Notes: generated from the sequence alone by a model not told the origin. Shown: positions 1 to 9,075, counted from the first letter of the stretch. The stretch: DNA of 36,642 bases from an uncultured Lutibacter sp. (GCF_937891065.1 NZ_CALAEQ010000004.1:1-36642), one strand, 5' to 3'. Program-made: numbers and translations.

Positions 1-604
1 TAGTTAAGTTACTTGCCGAAATAGTTCCAATAATATCGTGAAAAAATATTGAGCCAGATGTAGCGTACAATAATGATATTCCAAATAGAGAAACACCTGA
101 AGCTAAACCTGCTGATAATATTAATTTAATACCAGATTCGCTTGAAATTCTTTTAGAAGTTTCATAAGCGGCCAATGCTGCAACTGGTAATGTTGATAAT
201 TCTAACCCAATGTAAAACATTAAAAAGTCACCTGAAGAAATCATAAAATACATTCCTAACAATGAGGAAAATAATAAGATGAAAAACTCAGTTCCTTTAT
301 CTTGTGCAACAATTTTTTCTTGAATCCAATCTGCAGATTGAAGTAGTAAAATAAATACACCAATATTTAACACATTTTTAAAGAAGTGAATTAAATTATT
401 TGTTTGAAATGATCCACCAAAAATACTGCATTCATTTATTGCAAAAAATCCTACGGCGGTATGAATACCAAATAAAAATATAGCGAAATGTACTATGCTA
501 CTTTTTTTGTTTTTAGGTATAAATATTTCAGCTATTACCAGCAACATTATAATTGCTAATAATATAATTTCTTGTCTCATTAATAAAAAACTACTAAAAT
601 CCAT
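1..604 (-). CDS. nuoN: NADH-quinone oxidoreductase subunit N, N-terminal part (cut by window edge)
   Basis: Membrane subunit of complex I, one of the three antiporter-like proton-pumping subunits. My translation from the ATG at 604 runs 201 codons without a stop to base 1, so only about the first 40% of a usual 450-500 residue protein is present. Hydrophobic helices alternate with short loops. The stretch GMYFMISSGDFLMFYIGLE followed by LSTLPVAALAAYE matches the family's TM5 region with its essential Glu. It starts 19 bp after the nuoM stop and is the last nuo gene visible. The pumping lysines lie beyond the edge. The family call is firm from both sequence and position. Confidence 0.93.
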   Translation of the reverse strand, partial: MDFSSFLLMRQEIILLAIIMLLVIAEIFIPKNKKSSIVHFAIFLFGIHTAVGFFAINECSIFGGSFQTNNLIHFFKNVLNIGVFILLLQSADWIQEKIVAQDKGTEFFILLFSSLLGMYFMISSGDFLMFYIGLELSTLPVAALAAYETSKRISSESGIKLILSAGLASGVSLFGISLLYATSGSIFFHDIIGTISASNLT

Positions 605-623
605 TTAGCTATCTGTTTTAATT

Positions 624-2111
624 TTATAATACTCCTTTAATAAAAGGTTCTAAACTCGCCATTATCATATCGCTTAACCAAAGTGGTGCAACACCCATTG
701 CAACAATAGGGATTAACAATAGTAAAATACCTGTTTTTTCAAACCACGTTGCTTTTGGTAAATCTTTAAATTCTTCATTTGCTAGTGGCCCCATCATAAT
801 TTTACCAACCAATCTAAGTATATAAACAGCTGTTACAACTATTGATGACACTGCTAAAATTGTTAATACTCTATGAAACATATCAGGGTTTTGAAAAGCA
901 CCTACAAAAATATTCATTTCAGCAACAAAACCACTAAAACCAGGTAAACCTAAATAAGCCAAACCCGTAATTACATAAATGGCGCCTATAAAAGGTAAAA
1001 CTTTCATTAACCCACCAAGTTTGTTAATATCTCTAGTATGCGTTCTTCCGTAAATCATTCCAATTAAGGCGAAAAACATTGCTGTTAATAATCCGTGTGA
1101 TAAAGATTGAATGATTGCTCCATTCCAAGCTATTTTATTTAGTGTTAATAATGCGAACAATACTAAACCTAAGTGACTAACAGATGCATATGCATTTATA
1201 TATTTTAAATCCGTTTGTCTAATTGCTCCAAAAGCTCCATAAACTACACCAATTGCAGCTAAAATGATAAAGAACCAAGACCAATGAACTGCTCCTGCAG
1301 GTAATAAGAACATTGCAATTCTAAATACACCATATCCACCTAATTTCATTAAAACACCAGCGTGTAACATTGATACTGCTGTTGGCGCCGAAGCGTGACC
1401 ATCAGGTGACCAAGTGTGAAAAGGAAATAAAGCTCCAAGTACTGCAAAACCAATAAAAGTTAAAGGAAAAAACAATTTTTGTGCTTCAATAGGTATATTT
1501 ACTTGTGCAATTTCTAAAATATTAAAAGTTAAAGCTCCACCATCAGCATTTGAATTGAAGTAAATTCCTAAAACTCCAACCAATAAAACTGCTGAAGCCC
1601 CCATTAACATTAACGTTAATTTCATTGCAGAATATTCTTTTGGACCACTTCCCCAAATACCAATTAATAAGTACATTGGAATTACCGCTATTTCATAAAA
1701 CACAAACATGGTAAATAGATCAATTGAAATAAAGAACCCATAAACTCCTGTTGCTAATATTAAAAGTGATATAAAAAATTCTTTAGGTAAATCAGGCATT
1801 TTCCAAGAAATGAAAACACCAGCTAAAACCACTATTGCAGTTAGTGTTAATAGTGCAACAGAAATACCATCTACACCGATAGCATAATGAATGTTAAATT
1901 GTTCAAACCAAACAACATCTTTAGTAAAAACCATTATACCATCATTAATTGCTCTTTCTTTAAAATAAGCAAATACTAAGTTGATAGCCATTCCAAGTTG
2001 AACCATACTTCCAACCATTGAAACTAGTCTTGCCTGTTTTAAACCTTTTGTAAAAACTAAGGCTATGATTGTGAGAACAGGTACAACGACAAAGAGTGAT
2101 AAAATATCCAT
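624..2111 (-). CDS. nuoM: NADH-quinone oxidoreductase subunit M
   Basis: Antiporter-like proton-pumping subunit of the complex I membrane arm, 495 residues with about 14 hydrophobic helices, the normal size. The TM5 glutamate is present (E140 in FVFYEIAVIPMYLLIGIWG), as is the TM8 lysine (K256 in HAGVLMKLGGYG) and the late glutamate in FVAEMNIFVGAF. The TM7 lysine that is essential in E. coli NuoM (K234, in FAVKMP) aligns by eye with L225 in FAVLGALFPFHTWSPDGH, so one channel residue appears replaced. I believe other Bacteroidota share this, but could not check. ATG start, 9 bp after the nuoL stop. Confidence 0.97.
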   Translation of the reverse strand: MDILSLFVVVPVLTIIALVFTKGLKQARLVSMVGSMVQLGMAINLVFAYFKERAINDGIMVFTKDVVWFEQFNIHYAIGVDGISVALLTLTAIVVLAGVFISWKMPDLPKEFFISLLILATGVYGFFISIDLFTMFVFYEIAVIPMYLLIGIWGSGPKEYSAMKLTLMLMGASAVLLVGVLGIYFNSNADGGALTFNILEIAQVNIPIEAQKLFFPLTFIGFAVLGALFPFHTWSPDGHASAPTAVSMLHAGVLMKLGGYGVFRIAMFLLPAGAVHWSWFFIILAAIGVVYGAFGAIRQTDLKYINAYASVSHLGLVLFALLTLNKIAWNGAIIQSLSHGLLTAMFFALIGMIYGRTHTRDINKLGGLMKVLPFIGAIYVITGLAYLGLPGFSGFVAEMNIFVGAFQNPDMFHRVLTILAVSSIVVTAVYILRLVGKIMMGPLANEEFKDLPKATWFEKTGILLLLIPIVAMGVAPLWLSDMIMASLEPFIKGVL

Positions 2112-2120
2112 ATTAATTTG

Positions 2121-4049
2121 TTAGTTTGTCCATAAATAAATAAACACCATTGCTAAAATTACCACTCCGGCTATAAAGCTAAATGCGTAATCTTGAATTT
2201 TACCAGACTGCATTCCTTTTATTTTATTAGAAATTACAACTGTTTTATTCCCAATGCCTTCCATAGTTCCATCAACATATTTTTTGTCAAACCATGCAAT
2301 TGGTGCTGCTATTAGATTAAATATTATTTTTTTTGTAACAAATAAATAAACCTCATCAATATAAAATTTATCATAAGTCCATTTGTAAAATACTCCAAAT
2401 GCATTTGAAAATTTTTCAGCCAAATTGTTTTCTTTTTTATAGAAAACCCAAGCTAAAGCAATTCCAATTAACCCTACGCTAACAGCAACTGCAGCTAGAG
2501 GATAATTTAAGTGCGCATCAAAACCAGCTCTATCAGCAGAAACATATTTACTGAATGGTATAAAACCTCCAAATAAACTAATTAAGGCTAATATCATTAA
2601 TGGTAAAGTCATTGATATTGGAGATTCGTGTGGTGCATGTTTGTATTTAGTATCTTTCCCCCAGAAAATCCCGAAGTACAATCTAAACATATAAAAAGCA
2701 GTTAAACCAGCTACTAAAACTCCACTAAAGTAAATTAATTTATTACTTTCAAAAGCAGCTACTAAAATTTCATCTTTACTAAAAAAACCTGAAGTTAAAG
2801 GGAAACCTGCAATTGCCAATGCAGCTATTAAAAATGTAATATTGGTAATAGGCATATACTTACGTAGGCCACCCATATCTTTTAAATAGTTGCTATGAAC
2901 TGCATGTATAACTGAACCTGCTCCTAAGAATAATAACGCTTTAAACATCGCGTGAGTAAATAAATGGAACATAGAAGCCATATAACCTAAACCATCGTGT
3001 CCTTCGTATTTTGAAACACCTAAAGCTAACATCATATATCCAATTTGTGACATTGTTGAAAATGCCAACACACGTTTTATATCAGTTTGTGTTAATGCAA
3101 TTATAGCTGCAAATAATGATGAAAATGCACCTACATATGCCACAACATTTAACGCGTAACCATCTTCAACAAAATAAAACATTGGAAAGAGTCGTGCTAC
3201 TAAATATACACCTGCAACAACCATTGTTGCTGCGTGAATTAAAGCAGAAACAGGTGTTGGACCTTCCATTGCGTCAGGCAACCAAATATGTAATGGGAAC
3301 ATAGCAGATTTACCTGCACCACCCATAAACATAAGTATTAATGCCCAAGTAATTACAGATAATCCCATAAATGAAGTAGAAGCCCAATTTAAAACTAATT
3401 CTCCAGTTTCATGATTTACAGCATTTAATGTTTCAAAATCAAATGTTCCTGTATAAAATCCGATGATTAAAATTCCTATTAAGAAACCTAAATCAGCAAA
3501 ACGAGTTACAATAAATGCTTTTTTTGCCGCAGATACTGCTGAAGGTTTTGTATAGTAATATCCAATTAATAAAAAAGATGATACACCTACTAATTCCCAA
3601 AAAATATAAATTTGGAAAAGGTTTGTTGCTAAAACTAACCCAAACATTGAGAATGAGAATAACGATAAGAACGCAAAAAAGCGTGTAAAGCCGTCATCGC
3701 CTTTCATATAGCCTCTACTATAAATATGTACCATTAATGATACTACTGAAACAACAATAAGCATCATTATAGATATTGGGTCAATTAATACACCCATATC
3801 TATTTTTAAAGTGTCGGTAAAGTTCATCCAAGTTGTTTTTTGAACAATTGCTTGGTAAACACCATCTACCTTACCGTGTACAAAAAAGTATTGGTAAGCA
3901 GTATAAAATGATAGTAAAGCAGAGGTTGATAAACCTGCAACACCAATGACTCCAGAAACAGCTGGTTTAATTTTTTGACTAAAAATTCCTAAGAGTAAAA
4001 ATACTGCTAGAGGAATTAACGGAATTAATATTGTGTAAGTTATATCCAT
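2121..4049 (-). CDS. nuoL: NADH-quinone oxidoreductase subunit L
   Basis: Distal antiporter-like subunit of complex I with the long lateral helix. It has 642 residues, close to the usual 610-650. Channel residues are present: E152 in FWELVGVSSFLLIGYYY, D186 in VTRFADLGFLIG, and K247 in GGAGKSAMFPLHIWLPDA, followed by the near-invariant MEGPTPVSALIHAATMV. The C-terminal 100 residues (KKENNLAEKF onward) fit the amphipathic lateral helix and the final transmembrane anchor. It lies 11 bp after nuoK and 9 bp before nuoM, clearly in the same transcript. Unlike NuoM, it keeps the TM7 lysine, so proton pumping by this subunit should be intact. Confidence 0.98.
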   Translation of the reverse strand: MDITYTILIPLIPLAVFLLLGIFSQKIKPAVSGVIGVAGLSTSALLSFYTAYQYFFVHGKVDGVYQAIVQKTTWMNFTDTLKIDMGVLIDPISIMMLIVVSVVSLMVHIYSRGYMKGDDGFTRFFAFLSLFSFSMFGLVLATNLFQIYIFWELVGVSSFLLIGYYYTKPSAVSAAKKAFIVTRFADLGFLIGILIIGFYTGTFDFETLNAVNHETGELVLNWASTSFMGLSVITWALILMFMGGAGKSAMFPLHIWLPDAMEGPTPVSALIHAATMVVAGVYLVARLFPMFYFVEDGYALNVVAYVGAFSSLFAAIIALTQTDIKRVLAFSTMSQIGYMMLALGVSKYEGHDGLGYMASMFHLFTHAMFKALLFLGAGSVIHAVHSNYLKDMGGLRKYMPITNITFLIAALAIAGFPLTSGFFSKDEILVAAFESNKLIYFSGVLVAGLTAFYMFRLYFGIFWGKDTKYKHAPHESPISMTLPLMILALISLFGGFIPFSKYVSADRAGFDAHLNYPLAAVAVSVGLIGIALAWVFYKKENNLAEKFSNAFGVFYKWTYDKFYIDEVYLFVTKKIIFNLIAAPIAWFDKKYVDGTMEGIGNKTVVISNKIKGMQSGKIQDYAFSFIAGVVILAMVFIYLWTN

Positions 4050-4060
4050 ATTTTCTACTA

Positions 4061-4378
4061 TTAATACTTCATAATTTCAGTGTCCTTAACCTCAACAGAA
4101 GCAATTTGTCTATAAAGGTTAATTATTATAGAAATAGCCAGTGCAGTTTCAGCAGCAGCTACAGCAATAATAAAAATTGAAAAGAAAACGCCTTGCAACA
4201 TATCAGGGTATAAATACTTGTTGATAACAACAAAATTTATAACGGAGGCATTTAAGATTAATTCAACCGACATTAAAATTGAAATCAGGTTTTTTCTTGT
4301 TATAAATCCGTAAACCCCAATAAAAAATAGGATAGTGGTTACGGTTAATATTTCGTATATACTAATTCCAGCGATCAT
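4061..4378 (-). CDS. nuoK: NADH-quinone oxidoreductase subunit K
   Basis: Small membrane subunit of complex I (MrpC-like), 105 residues with three transmembrane helices, as usual. Both buried glutamates needed for proton transfer are present: E39 in ILMSVELILNAS and E77 in AAAETALAISI. Its ATG overlaps the nuoJ stop (ATGA, 4375-4378), which implies translational coupling. It lies between nuoJ and nuoL as in nearly all nuo operons. Confidence 0.97.
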   Translation of the reverse strand: MIAGISIYEILTVTTILFFIGVYGFITRKNLISILMSVELILNASVINFVVINKYLYPDMLQGVFFSIFIIAVAAAETALAISIIINLYRQIASVEVKDTEIMKY

Positions 4379-4899
4379 ACTGTATCATTTTTTTTGTTGG
4401 TTAATTTTGTTCCTTTTGCTATTACAATTGCACCAATCATTGAAGCCAATAATAATATACTTATTACTTCAAAAGGTAAAATAAATCCGCCAGCTTCATA
4501 ACTTAAAAGTCCAAATCCAATATCTTCTGTAGTAGTGGTTGTATAATTTTCAACAACAATAAATTCATGAGAATAAATAGTTGTTAAAAACACACCTAGT
4601 CCAATTAAACTAGCTAAACCTACCAAAATTCTTTTAGAAACTTTCGCAAGTTCTAATTCCATTTCTATATGATGTACTAGCATTACTGAAAATATAAGTA
4701 ATACAATTACACCACCCGCATATACTGTAAGCTGAATAGCTGCAAGAAAGTTATAATCTATTAAAAAATAAATACCAGATATTCCAATAAGTACAAATAA
4801 TAAATAAATTACTGATCGAAGCATTTTTTTGCTTGAAACAGAAGCAATTGCAAAAACAATTATAACAAGTGCTAAAATGTAAAATATAATTTTTTCCAT
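4375..4899 (-). CDS. nuoJ: NADH-quinone oxidoreductase subunit J
   Basis: Membrane subunit of complex I near the quinone cavity, 174 residues and five predicted transmembrane helices. The TM3 signature AAIQLTVYAGGVIVLLIFSV is present, with the glycine pair where the family has its pi-bulge. A hydrophilic segment (about residues 118-132, threonine-rich) separates TM4 and TM5. ATG start, 4 bp after nuoI; its stop overlaps the nuoK start. Sequence conservation is low, as is normal for NuoJ, but position and signature settle the call. Confidence 0.96.
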   Translation of the reverse strand: MEKIIFYILALVIIVFAIASVSSKKMLRSVIYLLFVLIGISGIYFLIDYNFLAAIQLTVYAGGVIVLLIFSVMLVHHIEMELELAKVSKRILVGLASLIGLGVFLTTIYSHEFIVVENYTTTTTEDIGFGLLSYEAGGFILPFEVISILLLASMIGAIVIAKGTKLTNKKNDTV

Positions 4900-4903
4900 A
4901 TCT

Positions 4904-5380
4904 CTAGTCTTCTATTCCTGCTTTAACTTTTGATTCAGGTTTGTTTAAAACTTTTGTTAAGTAACTTCTATCGTACACAGAATTTTCAAAATTCTGAGCC
5001 CAAACAATTGCGTCAGTAGGGCAAGCTTCAATACATAAACCACACATAGTACACATTCCTAAATGGTAAATATGTTGGTCTATCATTTTTTTCTTTTTCC
5101 CTGTTTCAGCATCTATTTGTCTGTCCCAAATAATTTCAATACTTCCGTTTGGACAAGCCAACTCACATTTTTGACAACCTGTACAACGGTGTTCGTTACT
5201 TTCATCGTGAGGCATTACTACTTCACCACGAAAACGTTCAAACATTTTTAAAGTCTCTCTATTGTCAGGGTATTGTTGTGTAATAGCTCCTTTTCTTGAG
5301 GTTAAAAAGTACTTTCCAGTAACACTCATACCAGTAAGTAACGTTTTTATCCCTTTTGCTATATCTCCAAAATAACTCAT
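4904..5380 (-). CDS. nuoI: NADH-quinone oxidoreductase subunit I (2[4Fe-4S])
   Basis: Peripheral-arm iron-sulfur subunit that passes electrons through clusters N6a and N6b towards NuoB. It has 158 residues. The two cluster motifs are C66-TG-C69-QK-C72-ELA-C76-P and C110-TM-C113-GL-C116-IEA-C120-P. The segment RYRG-like FERFRGEV before the first motif is typical. In this operon NuoI and NuoB should be the only nuo-encoded Fe-S subunits, since nuoE, F and G are missing. NuoI is therefore the likely electron entry face for an outside donor such as ferredoxin, as in chloroplast/cyanobacterial NDH-1; that last step is inference. It lies 5 bp after nuoH. Confidence 0.97.
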   Translation of the reverse strand: MSYFGDIAKGIKTLLTGMSVTGKYFLTSRKGAITQQYPDNRETLKMFERFRGEVVMPHDESNEHRCTGCQKCELACPNGSIEIIWDRQIDAETGKKKKMIDQHIYHLGMCTMCGLCIEACPTDAIVWAQNFENSVYDRSYLTKVLNKPESKVKAGIED

Positions 5381-5385
5381 AATTT

Positions 5386-6450
5386 CTAAAATTGAATTGT
5401 TAAGTTAAGCCATACTATTAGTGCCATTAAAACAAGGTTTAATAAGTTTAAAGGCAGTAAATATTTCCATTCTAACGTCAATAATTGGTCAATTCTTAAT
5501 CTAGGGAAAGTCCATCTAAACCACATCATTAAAAATACGATTATCAACGTTTTTCCTAAAAACCAAACAACACCAAGCAACGGAATAGATTCTGTGATGC
5601 CAAATGGAGATAACCAAGCTCCAAAAAATACAGTAGTTGCTATTGCTGCTATAATAAACATGTTTATAAATTCAGCTAAAAAGAAGTAGGCAAATTTCAT
5701 TCCTGAGTATTCAGTATGAAAACCAGCTCCTAATTCTGATTCAGCTTCCACTAAATCAAAAGGTGCTCTATTCGTTTCTGCAGTTCCAGCAATCATATAA
5801 ATCATAAATGCAATTACCGCAGGAATATGACCTTGAACAATTAGCCACCCATTTTTTTGAACTTCAACAATTTCTGAAAGTTGTAAAGAACCTGTAATTA
5901 ATATCATTGTTAATAATGATAAACCTACTGAAAGTTCGTAACTAATAGTTTGAACACCACTACGCATTGCTCCAATTAAAGCAAATTTATTGTTGCTACT
6001 CCAACCTCCTAATAAAATTCCAATAACTCCAATGGATGATATTGCTATTAAAAACAAAATTCCAATATTTATATCAAATGCTTGAAATTCTTGTGTGAAA
6101 GGAAAAACAGCCAAAGCCATTAATGCAGAAACAATAACAAAGTAAGGTGCTAAATTGTATAAAAATTTATCAGCTTTTACGGTTCCCGTTAATTCTTTTG
6201 AAACTAATTTTAAGGCATCTGCCATTGTTTGTAACAATCCCCACCATCCAACTCTGTTTGGTCCAATACGTAATTGAAACCAAGCTGCTACTTTTCTTTC
6301 TAATAGAACTAGGTACAAACCAGCTACGGCAAAAATCGCTAAATATACTACAGCAATTAATACCATTTCTGTTATACTAGCTACACCTTCTGGCATAATG
6401 CTAAAAAGCCAATTGTGAATGTTTTTTGTAATACTTAATGTTATATTCAT
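5386..6450 (-). CDS. nuoH: NADH-quinone oxidoreductase subunit H
   Basis: Membrane subunit that forms most of the quinone tunnel at the junction with the peripheral arm. From the ATG at 6450 it has 354 residues with eight or nine helices. Visible signatures: RIGPNRVGWWGLLQTMADAL (from about residue 61) and the acidic loop ETNRAPFDLVEAESELGAG (about 225-243). An in-frame TTG at 6471 would overlap the end of nuoD. I prefer the ATG at 6450, which leaves a 10-bp gap after the nuoD stop. The direct nuoD-nuoH junction is the place where nuoE, nuoF and nuoG normally sit; there is no room here even for a remnant. Confidence 0.96.
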   Translation of the reverse strand: MNITLSITKNIHNWLFSIMPEGVASITEMVLIAVVYLAIFAVAGLYLVLLERKVAAWFQLRIGPNRVGWWGLLQTMADALKLVSKELTGTVKADKFLYNLAPYFVIVSALMALAVFPFTQEFQAFDINIGILFLIAISSIGVIGILLGGWSSNNKFALIGAMRSGVQTISYELSVGLSLLTMILITGSLQLSEIVEVQKNGWLIVQGHIPAVIAFMIYMIAGTAETNRAPFDLVEAESELGAGFHTEYSGMKFAYFFLAEFINMFIIAAIATTVFFGAWLSPFGITESIPLLGVVWFLGKTLIIVFLMMWFRWTFPRLRIDQLLTLEWKYLLPLNLLNLVLMALIVWLNLTIQF

Positions 6451-6460
6451 TGTATTATTT

Positions 6461-7582
6461 TTATCTGTCAATATCTGGTACTACAATATCTAAAGTTGCC
6501 ATAGACGCAACCAAATCTCCAATTTTACCACCAACTGCTATATGATTTAGCAAGGATAAATTTGAAAAACCTGGAGAACGGAATTTTAATCTGTACGGAT
6601 TTTTTGTACCAGTACTTATAACATACACTCCTAATTCACCACGTGCGGTTTCTACTTTTTGATAAAACTCTCCTTTTGGTAATTTAATAACTGCATTTGT
6701 AGCTACTTGAACGTCTCCTTCAGGAATGTTATCAATCAATTGTTCAATAATAGACATTGATTCCCACATTTCTTGAATTCGAACCTCGTAACGCGCTAAA
6801 CTATCTCCTTCAGTTCTTAAAACTTCTTTAAATGTTACTTTATCTAAAGCACTATACGGATGATGTTTTCTAACATCACAAGAGTAACCTGATCCACGAC
6901 CAACTGGGCCAGAGGCACCAAATGAAATTGCATCTTCTTTTGTTAAAATACCAACACCTTTCATTCTTTTTTGAAAAATCACATTCCCCGTTAAAAGTCT
7001 GTCGTATTCTGGTAATTTTGTTTTGAAATGAGCAATAAACTCTTTTGTTCTTTTCACAAAATTAGGATGAATATCAAACATTAAACCACCTGGAATGTTA
7101 TAGTTCATTGTTAAACGAGCACCACAAGTTTCTTCAAAAATATCGTTGATTAATTCACGATCTCTAAATCCGTAGAAGTAAGTTGTTAATGCACCAACAT
7201 CCATTCCCATAACTCCCCACCAAAGTGTATGTGAAGCAATTCTGGTTAACTCACCAATAATGGTTCTAATTACTTTAACTCTTTCAGGAATTTCTAATTG
7301 AAGTGCATTTTCTACAGTTAAACAAACAGCTTCATTATTTATGTGCGAGGATAAATAATCCATTCTATCAGTTAAATGAACTATTTGCTGATAACTGTCT
7401 CGTTCACACATTTTTTCGATAGAACGATGAATATATCCTAAATCTGGTTCAACTTTTTTAATTATCTCACCGTCAATTGTTAATAGCAAACGTAAAACAC
7501 CATGCGTTGCAGGGTGTTGAGGTCCCATATTAATGAAATAATCTTCAGATTTTAAATTACTTGTTGCAATATTTGTATCCAT
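6461..7582 (-). CDS. nuoD: NADH-quinone oxidoreductase subunit D (49-kDa type)
   Basis: Peripheral-arm subunit related to [NiFe]-hydrogenase large subunits; it forms the quinone-reduction site with NuoB and NuoH. It has 373 residues, the short form not fused to NuoC. Signatures: NMGPQHPATHGVLRL (from residue 18), DLGYIHRSIEKM, the DRMDYLSSHINN quinone-site region, and a C-terminus ending in DIVVPDIDR. ATG start, 6 bp after nuoC. As expected for complex I, it lacks the nickel-binding cysteines of hydrogenases. Confidence 0.98.
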   Translation of the reverse strand: MDTNIATSNLKSEDYFINMGPQHPATHGVLRLLLTIDGEIIKKVEPDLGYIHRSIEKMCERDSYQQIVHLTDRMDYLSSHINNEAVCLTVENALQLEIPERVKVIRTIIGELTRIASHTLWWGVMGMDVGALTTYFYGFRDRELINDIFEETCGARLTMNYNIPGGLMFDIHPNFVKRTKEFIAHFKTKLPEYDRLLTGNVIFQKRMKGVGILTKEDAISFGASGPVGRGSGYSCDVRKHHPYSALDKVTFKEVLRTEGDSLARYEVRIQEMWESMSIIEQLIDNIPEGDVQVATNAVIKLPKGEFYQKVETARGELGVYVISTGTKNPYRLKFRSPGFSNLSLLNHIAVGGKIGDLVASMATLDIVVPDIDR

Positions 7583-7588
7583 AATTAC

Positions 7589-8050
7589 TTATTTGATAAC
7601 CATATTAATTTCATCTACATAATCTTTTCTTAATGGAAATCCATCCCAATCTTCAGTTAAAAAGAGTCTTTTTAAATTTGGATGATTGTTGAATATTATT
7701 CCGAAGAAATCAAACACTTCACATTCATGAAAATCTGCTGTTAACCAAAGGTTTGAAACGGTATCAAGAGTTGGGTTTTCCCTATCTTCAGTTTGTACTT
7801 TTACAACAACAATATGCCTATGAGTAGTAGATTCTAAATGGTATACAACACCTAATTCTTTACCCCAATCTACACCACTTAAGCAAAACAAGTAATCAAA
7901 ACTAGTTTCACTATTGGTTTTTAATTGAGACATTAATTGGTGTAATTGTTCAGGTTGAACAGTTATATTTAAGAACTGAGAGCCTTCTTCCGTAAATTCT
8001 AATTCGGGAATCCAACTGCTTATTAAATTTTGTAATGCTTCGTTAGTCAT
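7589..8050 (-). CDS. nuoC: NADH-quinone oxidoreductase subunit C (30-kDa type)
   Basis: Peripheral-arm structural subunit that packs against NuoD and NuoI. It has 153 residues and is a separate gene rather than the NuoCD fusion of enterobacteria. The family signature is in the C-terminal half: DFHECEVFDFFGIIFNNHP then LKRLFLTEDWDGFPLRKDY. ATG start at 8050, 11 bp after the nuoB stop. Its first 60 residues are variable, as is usual for this family. Confidence 0.97.
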   Translation of the reverse strand: MTNEALQNLISSWIPELEFTEEGSQFLNITVQPEQLHQLMSQLKTNSETSFDYLFCLSGVDWGKELGVVYHLESTTHRHIVVVKVQTEDRENPTLDTVSNLWLTADFHECEVFDFFGIIFNNHPNLKRLFLTEDWDGFPLRKDYVDEINMVIK

Positions 8051-8061
8051 AACTTTCAGTT

Positions 8062-8658
8062 TTATAGTCCTTCATCAAATCCATCAATTGGATTTTCTTT
8101 ATGCTTCATATTTTCTGTACGAATTTTATCTTGAAGCATTAGCATACCTTCTAATAAAGCTTCAGGGCGAGGCGGACAACCTGGAACGTAAACGTCAACA
8201 GGAATTACGTGATCTGCACCTTTTACTACTGAATATGAATTGTAGAAGAACGGACCTCCAGATATTGCACAAGCACCCATTGCTATTACATATTTTGGTT
8301 CTGCCATTTGGTCGTATAAACGACGTAAAACTGGCGCCATTTTATTGACAATTGTTCCGGCAATAATAATTAAATCTGCCTGTCTAGGGGAAGGTCTTGC
8401 AACCTCAAATCCAAATCTTGAATAATCGTGTCGAGCAGCTCCTGTTTGCATCATTTCAATTGCGCAGCAACTAGTACCAAAATAAAGAGACCAAAGTGAA
8501 TTTGATCTCCCCCAGTTAATCACTTTATCTAATGATGTAACAATAACATTTGCTCCATTTCCTGCAGGAATTACTTTCCCGGGGAAATCTGCTGGTACCT
8601 CAGGAATTGATTCCGTTGGTTCCATTTGACTTGTATAACGTTTTTTATCTAATCCCAT
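8062..8658 (-). CDS. nuoB: NADH-quinone oxidoreductase subunit B (cluster N2)
   Basis: Carries cluster N2, the last Fe-S centre before quinone. Ligands are visible: adjacent cysteines C64/C65 in [17 protein letters not shown]129 in [12 protein letters not shown] and C160 in [17 protein letters not shown] place the start at the ATG at 8658 (198 residues). It has an AAGGAG-like ribosome site about 9 nt upstream, notable because strong Shine-Dalgarno sites are rare in Bacteroidota. It overlaps the end of nuoA by 10 bp. An in-frame TTG at 8679 would add seven residues and is less likely. Confidence 0.97.
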   Translation of the reverse strand: MGLDKKRYTSQMEPTESIPEVPADFPGKVIPAGNGANVIVTSLDKVINWGRSNSLWSLYFGTSCCAIEMMQTGAARHDYSRFGFEVARPSPRQADLIIIAGTIVNKMAPVLRRLYDQMAEPKYVIAMGACAISGGPFFYNSYSVVKGADHVIPVDVYVPGCPPRPEALLEGMLMLQDKIRTENMKHKENPIDGFDEGL

Positions 8659-8999
8659 TTTAATGCTCCTTTTTTCCAAGCGTATGCTAAGCCTACACCC
8701 AATATTGAAAGAAATATGATAACTTCAACAAAAGCAACTGTTCCTACTTCTTTAAAAACTACTGCCCAAGGAATTAGAAATGCTACTTCAATATCAAAAA
8801 TTAAGAATAATATTGCAAACAAATAATATCCAACTTTAAATTGAACCCAAGTTGGGCCAATAGTTGTCATACCACTTTCATACGGCTCTCGCTTTTGTGG
8901 ATTGTCTGATTTATGTGAAATTAAATTTGATAAAAAGTTTGCACCTGCAACTAAAATAACTCCGGCAAGTAGAAATACAATAATGGCTTCTGATCCCAT
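8649..8999 (-). CDS. nuoA: NADH-quinone oxidoreductase subunit A
   Basis: Small membrane subunit with three helices that lines the quinone cavity entrance, 116 residues. The loop signature [20 protein letters not shown] is followed by the TM2 motif [17 protein letters not shown] with the conserved acidic pair. ATG start at 8999. First gene of the nuo run, 90 bp downstream of korB on the same strand. That gap holds a hairpin but no convincing TAnnTTTG promoter, so read-through from korAB is possible. Its end overlaps nuoB. Confidence 0.97.
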   Translation of the reverse strand: MGSEAIIVFLLAGVILVAGANFLSNLISHKSDNPQKREPYESGMTTIGPTWVQFKVGYYLFAILFLIFDIEVAFLIPWAVVFKEVGTVAFVEVIIFLSILGVGLAYAWKKGALKWD

Positions 9000-9053
9000 T
9001 CTTAATACACTTTTTTTTATTAGATGGTAAAATTAAATGAATTCTATTAACTG

Positions 9054-9075
9054 TTAGCTGATATAAGTCAGCTAA
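9054..9075 (-). terminator. Hairpin between korB and nuoA
   Basis: TTAGCTG and CAGCTAA form a perfect 7-bp stem with an 8-nt loop. On the minus strand it lies 15 nt beyond the korB stop and 55 nt before nuoA. No U-tract follows it, so it does not look like a strong terminator. An RNA-processing or partial attenuation site between korAB and nuo is equally possible. Confidence 0.35.

Noticed and set aside
3116-3304. Short His/Gln/Leu-rich frame on the plus strand
   Set aside because: Antisense to nuoL; composition reflects the complement of membrane-protein codons.
6451-6460. Possible remnant of nuoE/F/G between nuoD and nuoH
   Set aside because: Only 10 bp separate the genes; nothing can be hidden there.
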